55,834 nt of DNA from Mycogone perniciosa. Lineage: Eukaryota > Ascomycota > Sordariomycetes > Hypocreales > Hypocreaceae. The stretch spans positions 1 to 55,834 of the forward strand of contig JAOALB010000233.1 of the NCBI GenBank assembly GCA_025331125.1. The letters run 5' to 3'. Positions 32,263 to 42,572 of the stretch are shown in pieces. How positions within the stretch are numbered: the stretch's first letter is position 1; each line of letters starts with the position of its first letter. The position numbers were made by a program, and so were the translations under genes. The notes under the pieces were generated by a model. That model did no database searches and was not told the DNA's origin. It saw only the letters and a list, made by a program, of their open reading frames with translations.

Positions 32263-33108
32263 ATGGATTCATCGTATTACGTACCAGCCCACCCTGGGCG
32301 CCGTACCCGCCAGCCTCGGGGGGTTCCCCAGGTTCCTCAGAGCGAATACTATGAGGATGATGAGCTATTGCAAGGCGTCAGTCCAGATGCCACAAGTCAA
32401 GACTAGTAAGCCGTTGCACTCCACTCTTGAACTAGTTTATCCACTGACTGTTAACAGTTATGGAGATGATGCAACTGTCACCATGCAACCTCCAATGGTC
32501 AGAGCAAATCCCCGCCGCCTCATGGGCCGCCACCGACAAGACCAGGCTCCACAATTTGCAAAAAGGCTCGCAGAGGTAGGAGGACAAGTCACGGAACTGA
32601 AAGTACAAAACGACGAGCTGAAGGTACAAAACGACGACCTGAAAGTACAAATCGGGGAATTAAAAGTACAAATCGGGGAACTGAATCAAGAATTGAAGAG
32701 ACTGAGTGATAGGTGAGCTAAATTTCTTTACGCACTTGCTGGAACCGTCATTAACTATATGAATCATAGAACGATGGGGAGGTTCGATCGATCGGACGAA
32801 ATGGTCAAAAGTCTTGCGGAAAATGCCAATCAAGACCAGAAGCGAGTGTTGGGTCAAATCAGTCAAACGTAAGGGTATTTATTTATTGGTTCAGTTAACA
32901 ATAATTTCTCTAACTTCTCATAGATCCCATAGTCAATTGGTGAAGTAGGGAATAGCTTGTCGGTTCTCTCGTGGTTTTACTAACATACTGTTGTAGAATA
33001 TGGGAGTACTTGACTCGTCTGCATAACATCACTGAGGGGAAGGGCAATCCACCAACGTCAGGCTTTGACCCTTCTCATGACATCTTGGCCAACCATTCTT
33101 TTACTTAG
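32263..33108 (+). CDS. Five-exon coiled-coil protein, 209 aa
   Basis: Model: join(32263..32405,32458..32712,32770..32868,32924..32944,32997..33108). Introns are 52, 57, 55 and 52 bp, several with TTAAC/CTCTAAC/TACTAAC branch sites; the sum is 630 nt, in frame. The start MDSSYYVPAHPGRRTRQP leads to an acidic/Tyr segment (SEYYEDDELLQG), then SQDYYGDDATVTMQPP. A heptad coiled coil built from four 21-bp tandem repeats follows (LKVQNDE / LKVQNDD / LKVQIGE / LKVQIGE). The C-terminal part contains LVKIWEYLTRLHNITEG. The larger ORF from 32156 covers only exon 2 and misreads exon 1. Function unknown; probably an oligomerising scaffold. A 21-nt exon 4 is unusually short. Confidence 0.65.
32597..32680 (+). 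repeat. Four 21-bp tandem repeats encoding heptads
   Basis: Four consecutive units of CTGAAAGTACAAA..GA length 21 lie in frame, each encoding seven residues of the coiled coil. The unit length equals one heptad, so gain or loss of units keeps the helix register. Confidence 0.85.
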
Positions 33109-34886
33109 CCAAGGGGTTCAAGGTACGAATTATTGTGAGCGAAATTACGTGTCGACGCGAGCTGTAACCTTTTGCCTTCCAATTATTCAGGACGTCGGAA
33201 GGTGGGGAGAACGAGTTTTTGCGAGGTGTTGGAATACAGTTTCCTGACTACGGTTTGCGGATGTGGCTGGCTCGTGGATCATCGCCCCATAAAACATTAC
33301 CTCTTCGACTGGTGATTGATGGCTTATAGAGGTTTTTGCGTGATAATTAACTGTTGATGACGGGCTGAGACCTGTTTTACGAGAGTGGGCGTTGGGACCA
33401 GCAGCGGCGATTATTTGACTTCATATGGTGTGCATGCATGATGGCTTGGAGATGGCACGATACATACCAATCGAGTAATTGCAGTAACATGTCTAAACGA
33501 TTCCTGATTGTTCGGCTTGTGTTTATTAGCGTCCTAACCTTCCCATTCAACCATCCGCTAACAAGGTCGAGGGTTGCACCAAAATGGCGTGGCGATGCGG
33601 CCGAGAACTATGACTTGTCCAGTTTCATCAATTAAAGACGCAAGACTCTAAACCTGATGACTTATACTCATATGTATATTGCCTTCTTCAAGAAAAGTGT
33701 ATTTAGCGACAATAAGTGGATAGCCAAGGCAGGTCACCGCTGGCTCTCATCTGGTCTTCGGTGCAACATGAGAATGTATATTTCAGCTGCATAAGAATAT
33801 GCATCCCACTCAGCGATATTATTCATACAGATCTCAACATGTATGTACTGTATCCTTTGTATTTTAGACATAAGACCAAGACATTACTGTGTCAATATCA
33901 GCAATGGAACCACATCACGGCACATGTCAGGAGTCAGCCGGAGGACTACGGGAGCAACGCCGTACTACGGGGACTACGAGGAGGAGCGCCCGCACTAACG
34001 GGAGGTCACGGAGGAAGGAAGCCGACCTTCGGAGCGGAAGGACTATAATGGGGCCCTTTCCTCTCAAGAGGAAAGGGCAGAGATCAATACAGTCACTGCC
34101 TGTGTGCCTACTTCGTGCTTCCAGCTCTCCAGACTCTATCACACTCTTCCTGTGACCACCCACTCTTGACAGCACATAGCGATGAAACTAAAAGTTTAAT
34201 AGCAAGAGCTTTAACTGGTGAAAATAATTACTTTTTACAATAAAAGCCGTTCTATTGAAAGTATAAATATTTTCTTTATATTACATAACTCAAAGTGCTT
34301 ATAATTTAAGAAGAATATATTTTATTAAAAACAATTAGGTACAGTAGTCCAGTAATCCGTTCATTCTAAGGAACATTCCTTCATTCCAAGCTACGACTAG
34401 CAACAACAGCCGGATTCGTAAATTGATGATGATATCAATAATAACTATATTACCTAGTCAAGAACCCGGATAGTCAGGATCAATTTGTTACGGTACCTAA
34501 TTTTCACGTATTCAAGCAACAGCTTTCCCCACCTAACTTGGGATGAGCAACAGTGTCGAATTTAATCATTTCGAGTCCGCCTATGAGCCCACTAACTGTT
34601 GATTTGTGATTGATAACTATCTCAGGTGAGGATAATATATTTCACCAGACCCAAACGATGTCAAAGGCTATGTATTATTACGAACCCGGCAGGACCACGA
34701 GACCGAAGGATCAACAAGCAGACTTCGTAACAAGTGCTGAGGTAGCTTGACCTAACGATACAGAGGCCCAGCCTTTTCGTGTGCCCTCCAACAAGCATTG
34801 TGAATGGATTACACAATGCCCTGCACTGCCTCATGGGTACATAGCGGCGAGAATTAATGTCCGGAATTTGTATGCTAATATATGTA
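33109..34886. other. Intergenic with hairpin; no gene supported
   Basis: It contains a perfect hairpin at 34053-34078 and AT-rich sequence at 34200-34350. A GC-richer stretch at 33890-34060 has motif-free ORFs. A MITE-A-like end relic (TAGCGGCGAGAATTAATGTC) lies at 34841-34870, just left of MITE-D. Confidence 0.4.
34053..34078. repeat. Perfect 12-bp hairpin
   Basis: GCCCTTTCCTCT, a 2-nt CA spacer, then AGAGGAAAGGGC. It is followed by no T-run and has no gene just upstream, so a terminator role is not indicated. Confidence 0.8.
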
Positions 34887-35406
34887 CAGTATTGCTCATA
34901 TTCGGTTTCCTCTTTTATAGACGCTGTTTCTTTAAAGACCAAATGCACGGACCAGCAGGTACATAGAGATGCCTATCTGTACCTGGTCAAATGGAAGATC
35001 CAGAAACGGCCGAATTTAACCCTAGTAAAATTACGCTGGAGTATATTTTAGGAACAAACTGGCGACAAAGAATGTCGCGTTAAAGTACTGGTAAGTAAAT
35101 AGTAAATTGGACAGTGCCACCCTATATTGGCAGGTACAAAACATACCAAGAGTTTGCAAAATAGCTACTTTATTGGCGTTTACACTTGGCGGTGCGTAAT
35201 TAATCGTTCAATATACATGGATTTGGACCTATTGTTATTAACTTAATAACGGGTAAAGCGTAAAGTAAGAGCTCCAAAAACCTGTTGCAGTACTGTAACT
35301 TATCGCTGGCGCGTCAGTGTTAGAAAATAAAAATACGCACTATGTGGGTCTTTCCAAATATTAGAACAGTGTAATCGAAAGAGGAAGCCGAATATGAACA
35401 GCACTG
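34887..35406. mobile_element. MITE-D, 520 bp TIR element
   Basis: Left CAGTATTGCTCATATTCGGT and right ..AAGCCGAATATGAACAGCACTG form an about 30-bp imperfect inverted repeat. TA flanks at 34885-34886 and 35407-35408. A truncated direct copy is at 15404-15692. A VKWK-containing ORF inside has no support as a gene. Confidence 0.82.
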
Positions 35407-35476
35407 TATATATATGGTCTAAATATAGAGACTCGTTAATGTGAGAAACTTTTGCAATTGCTTGCTGTTATTCGTA

Positions 35477-35760
35477 CCCTAGCGACCGAAATTAGTGTCT
35501 GTGGTTTATGTGTTTGTAGACTCTCTGGGCACGGATCAGGCTACTGCTGCCGTAGCTAGTACTAGCTCGTCGGGTAATTTTTTAATATTGGCCTAACAAA
35601 AGGCCATTTGTGGCTTTTTCAATATTTATCTATCAAGATTATGATCTTGCTTGGACTTGAACGTCAAAACTAGCGAGGCAATAACACAGTTCCTATAAGT
35701 CTAGAACTTGCTTCTATTAATAGATACTAAGAGCGATATTCGGCTATTTCTTGTCGTTGT
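35477..35760. mobile_element. MITE-A subfamily copy, right end unclear
   Basis: It starts after TA with CCCTAGCGACCGAAATTAGT GTC, then the CTCTCTGGGCACGGATCA block. It shares its interior with 1804-2095 (GGACTTGAACGTCAAAACTA..CAATAACACAGTTCC). Both copies lose similarity to full MITE-A near the same point, so this may be a real sub-family. Confidence 0.6.
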
Positions 35761-35795
35761 CTTCTACAGTTCAGTGACGGAGTTGTCCTTGCGTA

Positions 35796-37048
35796 CAATA
35801 GCCGCCGAAACCAGTGTCCGCTATTTGTGTATTTAGAAACTCTCTGGGCAAGGACTAGACGGCTGCCTGCTGTAGCTAGTACTACAGTAGAGTGCGAAAT
35901 GAGTGTCCGCAATTTGCATATTGAGAAACTCTCTGAGCATGGACCAGGCTGCTGCCTGCTGTGGCCAGCACTACATAATAACGCATATCAGGTTATTCGT
36001 TAATATTAACCTAACGAAGGCCACTTATGGCTTTTTAGTGTTCTATGTTAAGATTTCGATCTTTCTTATTCTTAAAAGCCAGAAACAGTAACTTAATAAT
36101 ATGGCACTTATGGATCTAAAGTTTATTCTACTAATAAAGGGATTAGAGCGGCTTTCGGTCGTTTCTTGCCGTTCCTATATATATGGCAACAGCGAAATGG
36201 GTATTATGTAATATTAGGTAAAGATTAAGAAAGTACGGTTGGACTGCGCTCATAGAAGTATAGCTACGGAGCTAAGAGGTATGGTCTGTGCCCAGAAACT
36301 TTCCATCTATAGAAATCGCGGACGCTCATTTCGCACTCTACTGTATAGAATGAGGCTTGTCAGGCTATTCGTTAACATTAGCCTAACAAAAGCCATTTGT
36401 GGCTTTTTAATGTTATATGTTAAGATTATGATCTTTCTTATTCTTAAAAGTCAGAAATAGCAACTTAAAAACACAGCACTTATTGATCTAAAACCTTTTC
36501 TATTAACACAGAGCTTAGAGCGACTTTTGGCTGTTTCTTGCCGTTCCCTTCTGTATGACAATGGCGAAATTGTTCTTATGTAGTATTAGGTAAACATTAC
36601 GAAGACGTGTTTATGGAAGTATCGGCTACAGAAATCAGAGAAAGTGTCTGGGCACAGACCATGCCTCTGATTTCCGTACTTTTATCAACGTAGCCCAACT
36701 GTACATTCTTAATATTTACTAACATTACATAATGACAATTTCGCCGTTGCTATACAGGGGAACGGCAAGAAACAGCCATAAGTCGCTGTAAGCCTTTTAT
36801 TAATAGACAAAGTTTTCGATCTATCATTACTGTGTTTTAAAGTTGCTGTTTCTGACTTTTAAGAATAAGAAAGATTAAAATCCTAATATATAATATAAAA
36901 AGCCACAAATGGCCTTTGTTGGGCTAATATTAAAGAATAACCTGATAAGTGTTATTCTATAGTACTAGCTACCGCAGGTAGCAGTCTGGTCCGTGCCCAG
37001 AGAGTTTCTAAACACGCAAATCGCGGACACTCATTTCGGCCTCTACTG
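35796..37048. mobile_element. Composite MITE-A block, head-to-head, with nested copy
   Basis: A left end (CAATAGCCGCCGAAACCAGT) runs to 35884, is interrupted by copy 7 (35885-36343), and resumes at 36346 (TAGAATGAGGCTTGTCAGG..) to about 36640. There, without reaching its right end, it switches to an inverted MITE-A body (AAAGTGTCTGGGCACAGACC..) that ends at 37048 with ..CATTTCGGCCTCTACTG. 36346-36640 and 36650-36958 are thus imperfect inverted repeats of about 300 bp. The right flank is TC instead of TA. Confidence 0.75.
35885..36343. mobile_element. MITE-A copy 7, CAGTAGAGTGCGAAA subtype
   Basis: A 459-bp element, ends CAGTAGAGTGCGAAATGAGT / ..CATTTCGCACTCTACTG, with TA at 35883-35884 and 36344-36345. 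It is almost identical to 41647-42099, so these two are the youngest copies in the window. Removing it with one TA rejoins ..TAGTACTA and TAGAATGAGG of the host MITE. Confidence 0.92.
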
Positions 37049-37086
37049 TCATATCTCCTTGACTTTAAAACACACACTGATTATCA

Positions 37087-37301
37087 TGACCTACACCCGA
37101 CTCATCCAAACAGAGCATATTCTTTTCCCTATTAGGGACCAACTCATAAAAGTAATCAGGGCAGGTGGCAAATGGTGGCGGTGGGCGGTTTTATGCTACT
37201 TATTCATTATTATGCTGAGTACAGCAATCGTTTACTCTCATCACGGCAAGTCATCACGGTCGTTGTGGATTTTCCCCCTTTACCATATTAACGGATATTA
37301 G
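37087..37301 (+). CDS. Possible small single-TM protein, 71 aa
   Basis: An open frame starting MTYTRLIQTEHILFPIRDQL with one hydrophobic segment (WAVLCYLFIIMLSTAIVY). It ends one base pair before the TM2 gene's 5' region, and its last bases (TATTAACGG..ATATTAG) look like an intron end. It could therefore be an exon rather than a separate gene. Not recognised. Confidence 0.3.
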
Positions 37302-37303
37302 AA

Positions 37304-37597
37304 ATGAATATAAATGAGGTTTCGGGAGATGCGCCTATCGCTATCAAAGAAGAAAATTTATGGCATAAATGCTATAGTCAAGAACGGACAGCAATACGGT
37401 TTGCAGCCTTCTTTGGTCCTATCGGACTAGATCAATTTTATGCTCATCATTTCTATTTGGCTTTTTCCAAGCTATTTTCCTTGGGTGGCTTGGGTCTTTG
37501 GTGGTTGGTTGATGTCCTGCTTTGGACTAGAGGTGGTGTTTACGAAACTCCTGGATGTGCTCCTTATAACGGAAGCGCTTGGTCGCGGTGGAATTGA
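37304..37597 (+). CDS. TM2-domain membrane protein, 97 aa
   Basis: Residues about 31-75 form a TM2 domain: FFGPIGLDQFYAHHFYLAF with the hallmark D-x-F-Y (residues 43-46), a turn, then LGGLGLWWLVDVLLW. A short Gly/Pro/Cys tail (YETPGCAPYNG) follows. TM2 proteins have two membrane helices and a conserved intervening loop; their roles in fungi are not established. A shortened paralogue is at 48809-49081. The start ATG is at the head of the open frame; an upstream exon cannot be excluded. Confidence 0.68.
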   Translation: MNINEVSGDAPIAIKEENLWHKCYSQERTAIRFAAFFGPIGLDQFYAHHFYLAFSKLFSLGGLGLWWLVDVLLWTRGGVYETPGCAPYNGSAWSRWN

Positions 37598-37728
37598 CAA
37601 GTTGGGGGAGGTAAAATTAAATTCACACTGCACTTTGTCTCTTGAACAGTCAAATTGGTTTTCCCAATAACACAATGCCTGTAACATCATGGAAACCTGG
37701 GAAAACTAACAATGCAACGGCAACGGCA

Positions 37729-38125
37729 GCGCACCAAGACTAGCCTTCTCTTTGGTCTTTGGGCCTCCGCTAGTGGCGCTGCTTTCAATGAGATTGCCGT
37801 CTCGAAGACGACCATCAACAAGTTCTGTGGCCATCTCGATGGCCTTGTCACCGGTATCTCTGTGGGCACAGAGGTCCTGTAACACATCACCCTCATTTAT
37901 CAGTCGCCCAACACCGGTCCTGGTGCCCAGCCCGAGACTCCGGTATGCCAAATCAACTAGGGCCAAGACAAAATTAAGGGCTCCCACCCGCAGACGTCCC
38001 CTACCGGCCACTTCGACGCCTGGAGCGCCTATGTCCTGGACTCTACTCAGCTCCGATATAGGCCTACGACTTGGTCGGCATGGACACTTACCCTTTCTTT
38101 GAGGACACCAAGCCCAGCATGTATT
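37729..38125 (+). pseudogene. GH17 endo-beta-1,3-glucanase (EglC-like) pseudogene
   Basis: The frames contain TSLLFGLWASASGAAF, then DGLVTGISVGTEVL followed directly by a stop (TAA). Further on come TGHFDAWSAYVLDSTQL and, in another frame, YDLVGMDTYPFFEDTKPSM. In EglC-type GH17 proteins these correspond to GLWAS..., VTGISVGSE (where E is the acid/base catalyst), GH.D.W and G.D.YPYF. Only about a third of a usual catalytic domain remains, with several frame breaks and no N- or C-terminus. A MITE-A-like end (about 38129-38216) lies right after it. Dead fragment. Confidence 0.6.
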
Positions 38126-39024
38126 TAGTACTAGCTTCAGAATGTAACAGCTTGGTCTTTTCTCAGAAACTGTCTATATGCACAAAATGCACATATCAAT
38201 TGCGGCTACTACTGCCACACAACAACGTTCAATATAACGGGCGACGACTATCAAGGATAGCCTCAAAATTAAGCAATTCAAGAATATTGCTTTATAAATG
38301 AATGAATGAAATTGAGGTCTGTTTCAATACATAGAAGTCGGCGGAGATAACCTAAGAGCCGACAGAAGAGATGGCATTAAAGGCAGAAAAAAACAGTGTA
38401 GCTGAGAGTCCCAGAACTAGCTTGCGACGGCTACTTCATCATTCAAAGACTTAGAGTTAAGATTAGGATTAATGAAGGATGATAAAAGTTAAAATATATA
38501 CAAGGTCTTCTACAGTCCACTATGAAGGTAGCTGGCTCTCGATGAAGAGGTGGAAGATAACATAAAAGAGATAAATTATGATAGCTCCAACTCTAAATAA
38601 CACAAGGATGATTGCGTATTCTTATACACACTCGGTACTTAGATAATTGAACTAACTGGCGTCTACCAAAAGTTCCTCCAGAGTCACTGAGGGTAGTGCA
38701 AAGTCTGACGCCTCGTTTGACTAGTGCTAATAAGTGGACCTTGCATACCAACACCTACATGTACTCCGCACCTTTACCCCTATTAGAATACCAGACTATT
38801 AATCAGCCCCCGGTGCAGACCATCTTCAGCCCTCGTGTATAAGACATAGAGCTTTTGTAGCATGATCTCCCTATGTGCATAGCCTAGGCCTGGCTCTATA
38901 CCTAAGCACTAGTTTCTCTGCCAACTATGGAGTCTCCACTATCAACTTTTTTATACGAGGTTTGGCTCCCTCTGGGGCGATGCGAAGGTATGTGGTGATA
39001 GGGGGAAAGGGAGATATAAGGGGA
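38126..39024. other. Intergenic with MITE-end relic
   Basis: 38129-38216 carries a degraded MITE-A right part (GTAACAGCTTGGTCTTTTCTCAGAAACTGTC..GCGGCTACTACTG). The rest is AT-rich and motif-free. Confidence 0.45.
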
Positions 39025-39143
39025 CTGTCACGTTCCGAGCACGTTTCTCTTATATACAGTTGGTACCGTCATGATAATTGCTAGAAATGCGATTATTAGC
39101 CTACTCTTTTGCCTGTTGGCGTGACGGTATAACGATTCGTCAC
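39025..39143 (+). repeat. 119-bp dispersed repeat, copy 2
   Basis: Inverted relative to 14919-15037, about 90% identical. It begins CTGTCACGTTCCGAGC and ends GATTCGTCAC. Downstream (to about 39400) is a TATA-containing stretch that could be the rest of an LTR absent from copy 1. Confidence 0.7.
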
Positions 39144-39973
39144 AGGGACATTCCTTTCCTATCGGTTGATTCAACAACTTCATTCACACACACACTAGAC
39201 TGTAGTTACTTTTTCGGGAGTATCCGTCATGTCCGCACTAGCCTAATATCTTTAACCTAATCCAGTAGCTACTGTATTTGGGAACTACTATATAAGGTCT
39301 ACCTCCTCTTGGATAATACAACAACCTTTTCTCTCCTTCACCATACGACCCTCACTGCATTGTTATAAGCCACACGAGTGCTGTCAGCGCGTTGTGCGTT
39401 TATCTCCATTTTTGGGCATTATGATCAAATAGGACTTCAGTGTCTTTTGGTTCTTTTCCCCAGCTTCGTGTTTCTATGAGCCGTATTACCTACGGTTTCT
39501 TCATGGGCGTGGGTGTGTGGTGCTGTATGTGTGCTTTCCCCTCGACAAATTACGCTTTCGATTTTTTACTTCATGCGCTCTTGAACAACATTCTCGAGCA
39601 GTCTTAGAATGTTAGGCCCTTGCGGCTGTGCGACCTTCGTTGTGGCTACTGCTGAGTTTCCTTTGCGACAAAGGATACAAGCTGACCCCTTCCTTGTTTC
39701 CCCTGCCTTACTATTTGGCTGACCTTACAATAAAATCATGCTTGATACTCGATCTTAGTGGCCTCAGTGTAATTTTGCGGCTTCGATTTCCAAGGGTTAC
39801 TGGCCTTCTCCCTTGTTAGGTACATGTATGTGTTGTGCATGCATACCTTCGGGCTACAAATTATTCATCAAATAAAGCGGCCTAAAAACACAATGTAAAT
39901 ACAATTGGTAAGGTCTGAAGCATTCCCAAAAATCAGCCATCAAGTTAGACTTGTCATTCTGTTTAACCAGAGA
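39144..39973. other. 3' flank of IDO, nothing recognised
   Basis: Pyrimidine-rich on the plus strand, with a TATA-like CTATATAAGG near 39288. No gene supported. Confidence 0.4.
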
Positions 39974-41361
39974 TCATATTCCATCCGAATTTCCTCCAAC
40001 AGCATCAATATCCAGTCCCCCAGCTATGAATGTTTCATCCCTCACCTTCTTTAAGAAGGGTAGGAGCACGGTACCACCTGTGCCGGCAAGCTTCATGCTG
40101 TCCTTGTAAGATGAAGAGATACTGGTTAAATTTTGACTCGTTCCCCCTCGTGACTTTTTTGAAGGCAAGATGATATATCTGGTCACAATCTGTATGTGCT
40201 TGTTCCTCAAGTTGCCGAGTGCTTTAGCCGCAGCTGTATACGCATTCCTAAGACTTTTTTGCTCGATAGTAATGGGTGGTTGTAGTGCCATCTTCCGGAT
40301 GCTGCTGATGCTGGAAATGTGCATTAGAAACCGTCGGTGAGGCGCGGGCATGTAGTCTCTGGCCTCGATATGGAAGTCCTTCTCTCCTCCGCCCTCTTTA
40401 TGCTCAATACCGAGTATAATATCGAATAATTGGATAAGTGAGCTCTGTCCATTGCTTGGTCCTCGTAGTTGTCGCCATTCCCCCTTACCATTCCCTTCGT
40501 CGTAGAAGACACCTCTAGGTAACCCCACCGCTTCCATATTTTTACTGCCAGCCAGAAACGGCCGTAGCCGAAAGTAGAATATTAAAGGGTCACATTTATC
40601 AAGCATCCTCTCAAGAAGAGCGTCAACATTTTGTATGCATTGCTGTATCTCGGTGAGAGCAGCCGTAACTATTTGATGGTCGCAATTTTGAGCGGCTTCT
40701 ATAGCTCTAATCATTGTCCAAATGATATCGGCAGAATAAGCTTCTATGGCGACGCTGATTAGTAAAAACCAGGACTCAGATTCAGTTCCTGTAAATGAAA
40801 ATAAGGTCCCAAGGTTCTCTGGTTTAGATAAGTCATCGCATGTACAGGAGAAGTTCCAGATACTCGCGGCAGCGTAATTGAGAATAGGTGGAAGCTCTAG
40901 GTACTCCGACACGCGCAGTAACGGGATGGCCAATTGCGGTAGCAGGACCTGGACACACGCAGTCAATCAGTATACGCTTGGTACTGCTTGAAAAGCGAAA
41001 TCGATTACACCGATACCTTTTCAGGTTCATCGCCACCCCAAATATATGCCTGGCTCATATAGGCTAACATCGCGAACGCCCTACGCCACTCCTCCTGAGG
41101 GCCCAAACGCTCAGTTGATAAGACAGGAAGATCTGCAATTGCATCCCGAATTCCACTCTGGATAAGCGCTGGCAGATTTTCGATAATACGCTCCCAAGGC
41201 CCATAGTAAGAGTCGGGGAGTCTACTCAGAGGGTTGCAGTCGGGGAGAAAGCCGTTTTTTGTTATACCGAACTTGCCCATATCCGCAGTTAATTTCCTGT
41301 TTCCGATAGGTGGAAGAGAACCACCCAGTAGGGTATCGCGGGAGTTGGTACCGGTTTCCAT
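39974..41361 (-). CDS. ido: Indoleamine 2,3-dioxygenase, two exons, 439 aa
   Basis: Model: complement(join(39974..40948,41017..41361)), intron 68 bp (GTATCG..TCCAG); the splice EK/VLLPQLAIP is in frame. IDO is a haem enzyme that opens the indole ring of L-tryptophan to N-formylkynurenine, the first step toward kynurenine and NAD. Motifs in order: GFLPDCNPLSRLPDSYYGPW, YIWGG, LELPPILNYAA, RPFLAG, GQSSLIQLFDIILGIEH, YMPAPHRRFL, LRNKHIQIVTRYI with the proximal haem ligand His at about 366, and the active-site GTGGT at about 404-408. Length matches fungal IDOs. It looks intact and is the best-conserved gene in the window. Fungi often carry several IDO paralogues; which one this is cannot be told here. 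Confidence 0.93.
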
Positions 41362-41646
41362 GGAAAGACAGACCGATTGGAGCTAAATGGGAGCGCATGT
41401 CTTTAGTTTTCCGATAATGACAGCGCACGACTGCAAAGCAGCCCAGAACTTGTTTCTTTATCTATCAAGAACTCACAACCCTTCGTTGCTAAAAGCGTTA
41501 CAGTATATAGCGGCTGAACCAAAATGCCTGCCTTTTTTTATCTACATTTTATTAGTCTAGAAATGGACCTTCTCTGCCACTTATGGCTTGCACTTTTCAT
41601 TCACTATGATGACCATGTAGTCATTATGCTGAACAAAATTACAGTA
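41362..41646. other. Presumed IDO promoter
   Basis: Short upstream region between IDO and MITE-A copy 9. No clear TATA or known fungal regulator site stands out. Confidence 0.35.
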
Positions 41647-42099
41647 CAGTAGAGTGTGAAATGAGTGTCCGCAATTTGCATATTGAGAAACTCTCTGAGC
41701 ATGGACCAGGCTGCTGCCTGCTGTAGCCAGCACTACATAATAACGCATATCAGGTTATTCGTTAATATTAACCTAACAAAGGCCACTTATGGCTTTTTAG
41801 TGTTCTATGTTAAGATTTCGATCTTTCTCATTCTTAAAAGCCAGAAACAGTAACTTAACAATATGGCATTTATGGATCTAAAGCTTATTCTACTAATAAA
41901 GGGATTAGAGCCGCTTTCGGCTGTTTCTTGCCGTTCCCATCTATAGAGCGAAATGGGTATTATGTAATATTAGGTAAAGATTAAGAAAGTACGGTTGGAC
42001 TGCGCTCACAGAAGTATGGCTACGGAGCTAAGAGGTGTGGTCTGTGCCCAGAAACTTTCCATCTATAGAAATTGCGGACACTCATTTCGCACTCTACTG
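41647..42099. mobile_element. MITE-A copy 9, CAGTAGAGTGTGAAA subtype
   Basis: 453 bp, TIRs CAGTAGAGTGTGAAATGAGT / ..CATTTCGCACTCTACTG, TA at 41645-41646 and 42100-42101. Nearly identical to copy 7 at 35885-36343. It lies about 285 bp upstream of the IDO start. Confidence 0.93.
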
Positions 42100-42104
42100 T
42101 AATA

Positions 42105-42170
42105 CGTAGCAACCGGAATCAGTGTCCGCAATTTGTGTGTATGCAATTATCTGGGCACGGACCATAATCC
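42105..42170. mobile_element. MITE-A left-end relic
   Basis: CGTAGCAACCGGAATCAGTGTCCGC followed by ATCTGGGCACGGACCA, directly next to copy 9. The remainder is lost. Confidence 0.55.
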
Positions 42171-42448
42171 AACGCGCTGTAATGGGTACTTAGTATTAGA
42201 TAGTAGATCGGCTTTCTTCAGATGTGCCGATACGTCCGTTGTAGCTGAAATGAGCCTTTATCCCAATACTATCTTTGATGAGCAATCTCGTTTATCGAGA
42301 CTCGCTCTTATTGTAGATTGCACTTGCAAAACTCGCTACAAGAACTTACGACAGGTGACAATGCTATACCAGTAGAAGAATGTATCCACCATGGCTGTTA
42401 GACTGGACTAACAATACATCATTCACTTGCTATACTTGGCGCGAAGGT
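42171..42448. other. Intergenic, nothing recognised
   Basis: An 80-codon ORF (42133-42375) starts inside the MITE relic and lacks motifs. Confidence 0.4.
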
Positions 42449-42461
42449 GTCACCATTAGTA

Positions 42462-42572
42462 TTTTTTTTTACTATTTACGACCACTCTGTATCTAGATAC
42501 AAAAGCCTCGTCTGGGCAACAGGTCGGTAGGAGCCAGGGGTCTAGATCCTGTTCGCTACGTTTCGCTGGACC
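42462..42572 (-). mobile_element. 111-bp LINE 3' end insertion with 13-bp TSD
   Basis: On the minus strand it reads AGCGAAACGTAGCGAAC, GGCTCCTACCGACCTGTTGC, GTGGTCGTAAATAGT and an A9 tail, the same 3' UTR as at 319-447 and 20219-20330. Exact copies of GTCACCATTAGTA flank it (42449-42461 and 42573-42585). A textbook 5'-truncated retrotransposition product. Confidence 0.92.

Noticed and set aside
32156..32716. The 186-codon ORF as a gene start
   Set aside because: Its first 100 codons are out of frame with the better-supported exon 1 at 32263-32405; splicing gives a more coherent protein.
34857..35051. VKWK-containing ORF suggesting a chromodomain
   Set aside because: The match is four residues long and lies within the non-coding MITE-D; the copy at 15404 does not preserve the frame.
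35903..36091. ORF MSAICILRNSLSMDQAAACC, repeated at 41665-41853
   Set aside because: The other-frame translation of the same MITE ends; shared only because copies 7 and 9 are nearly identical.
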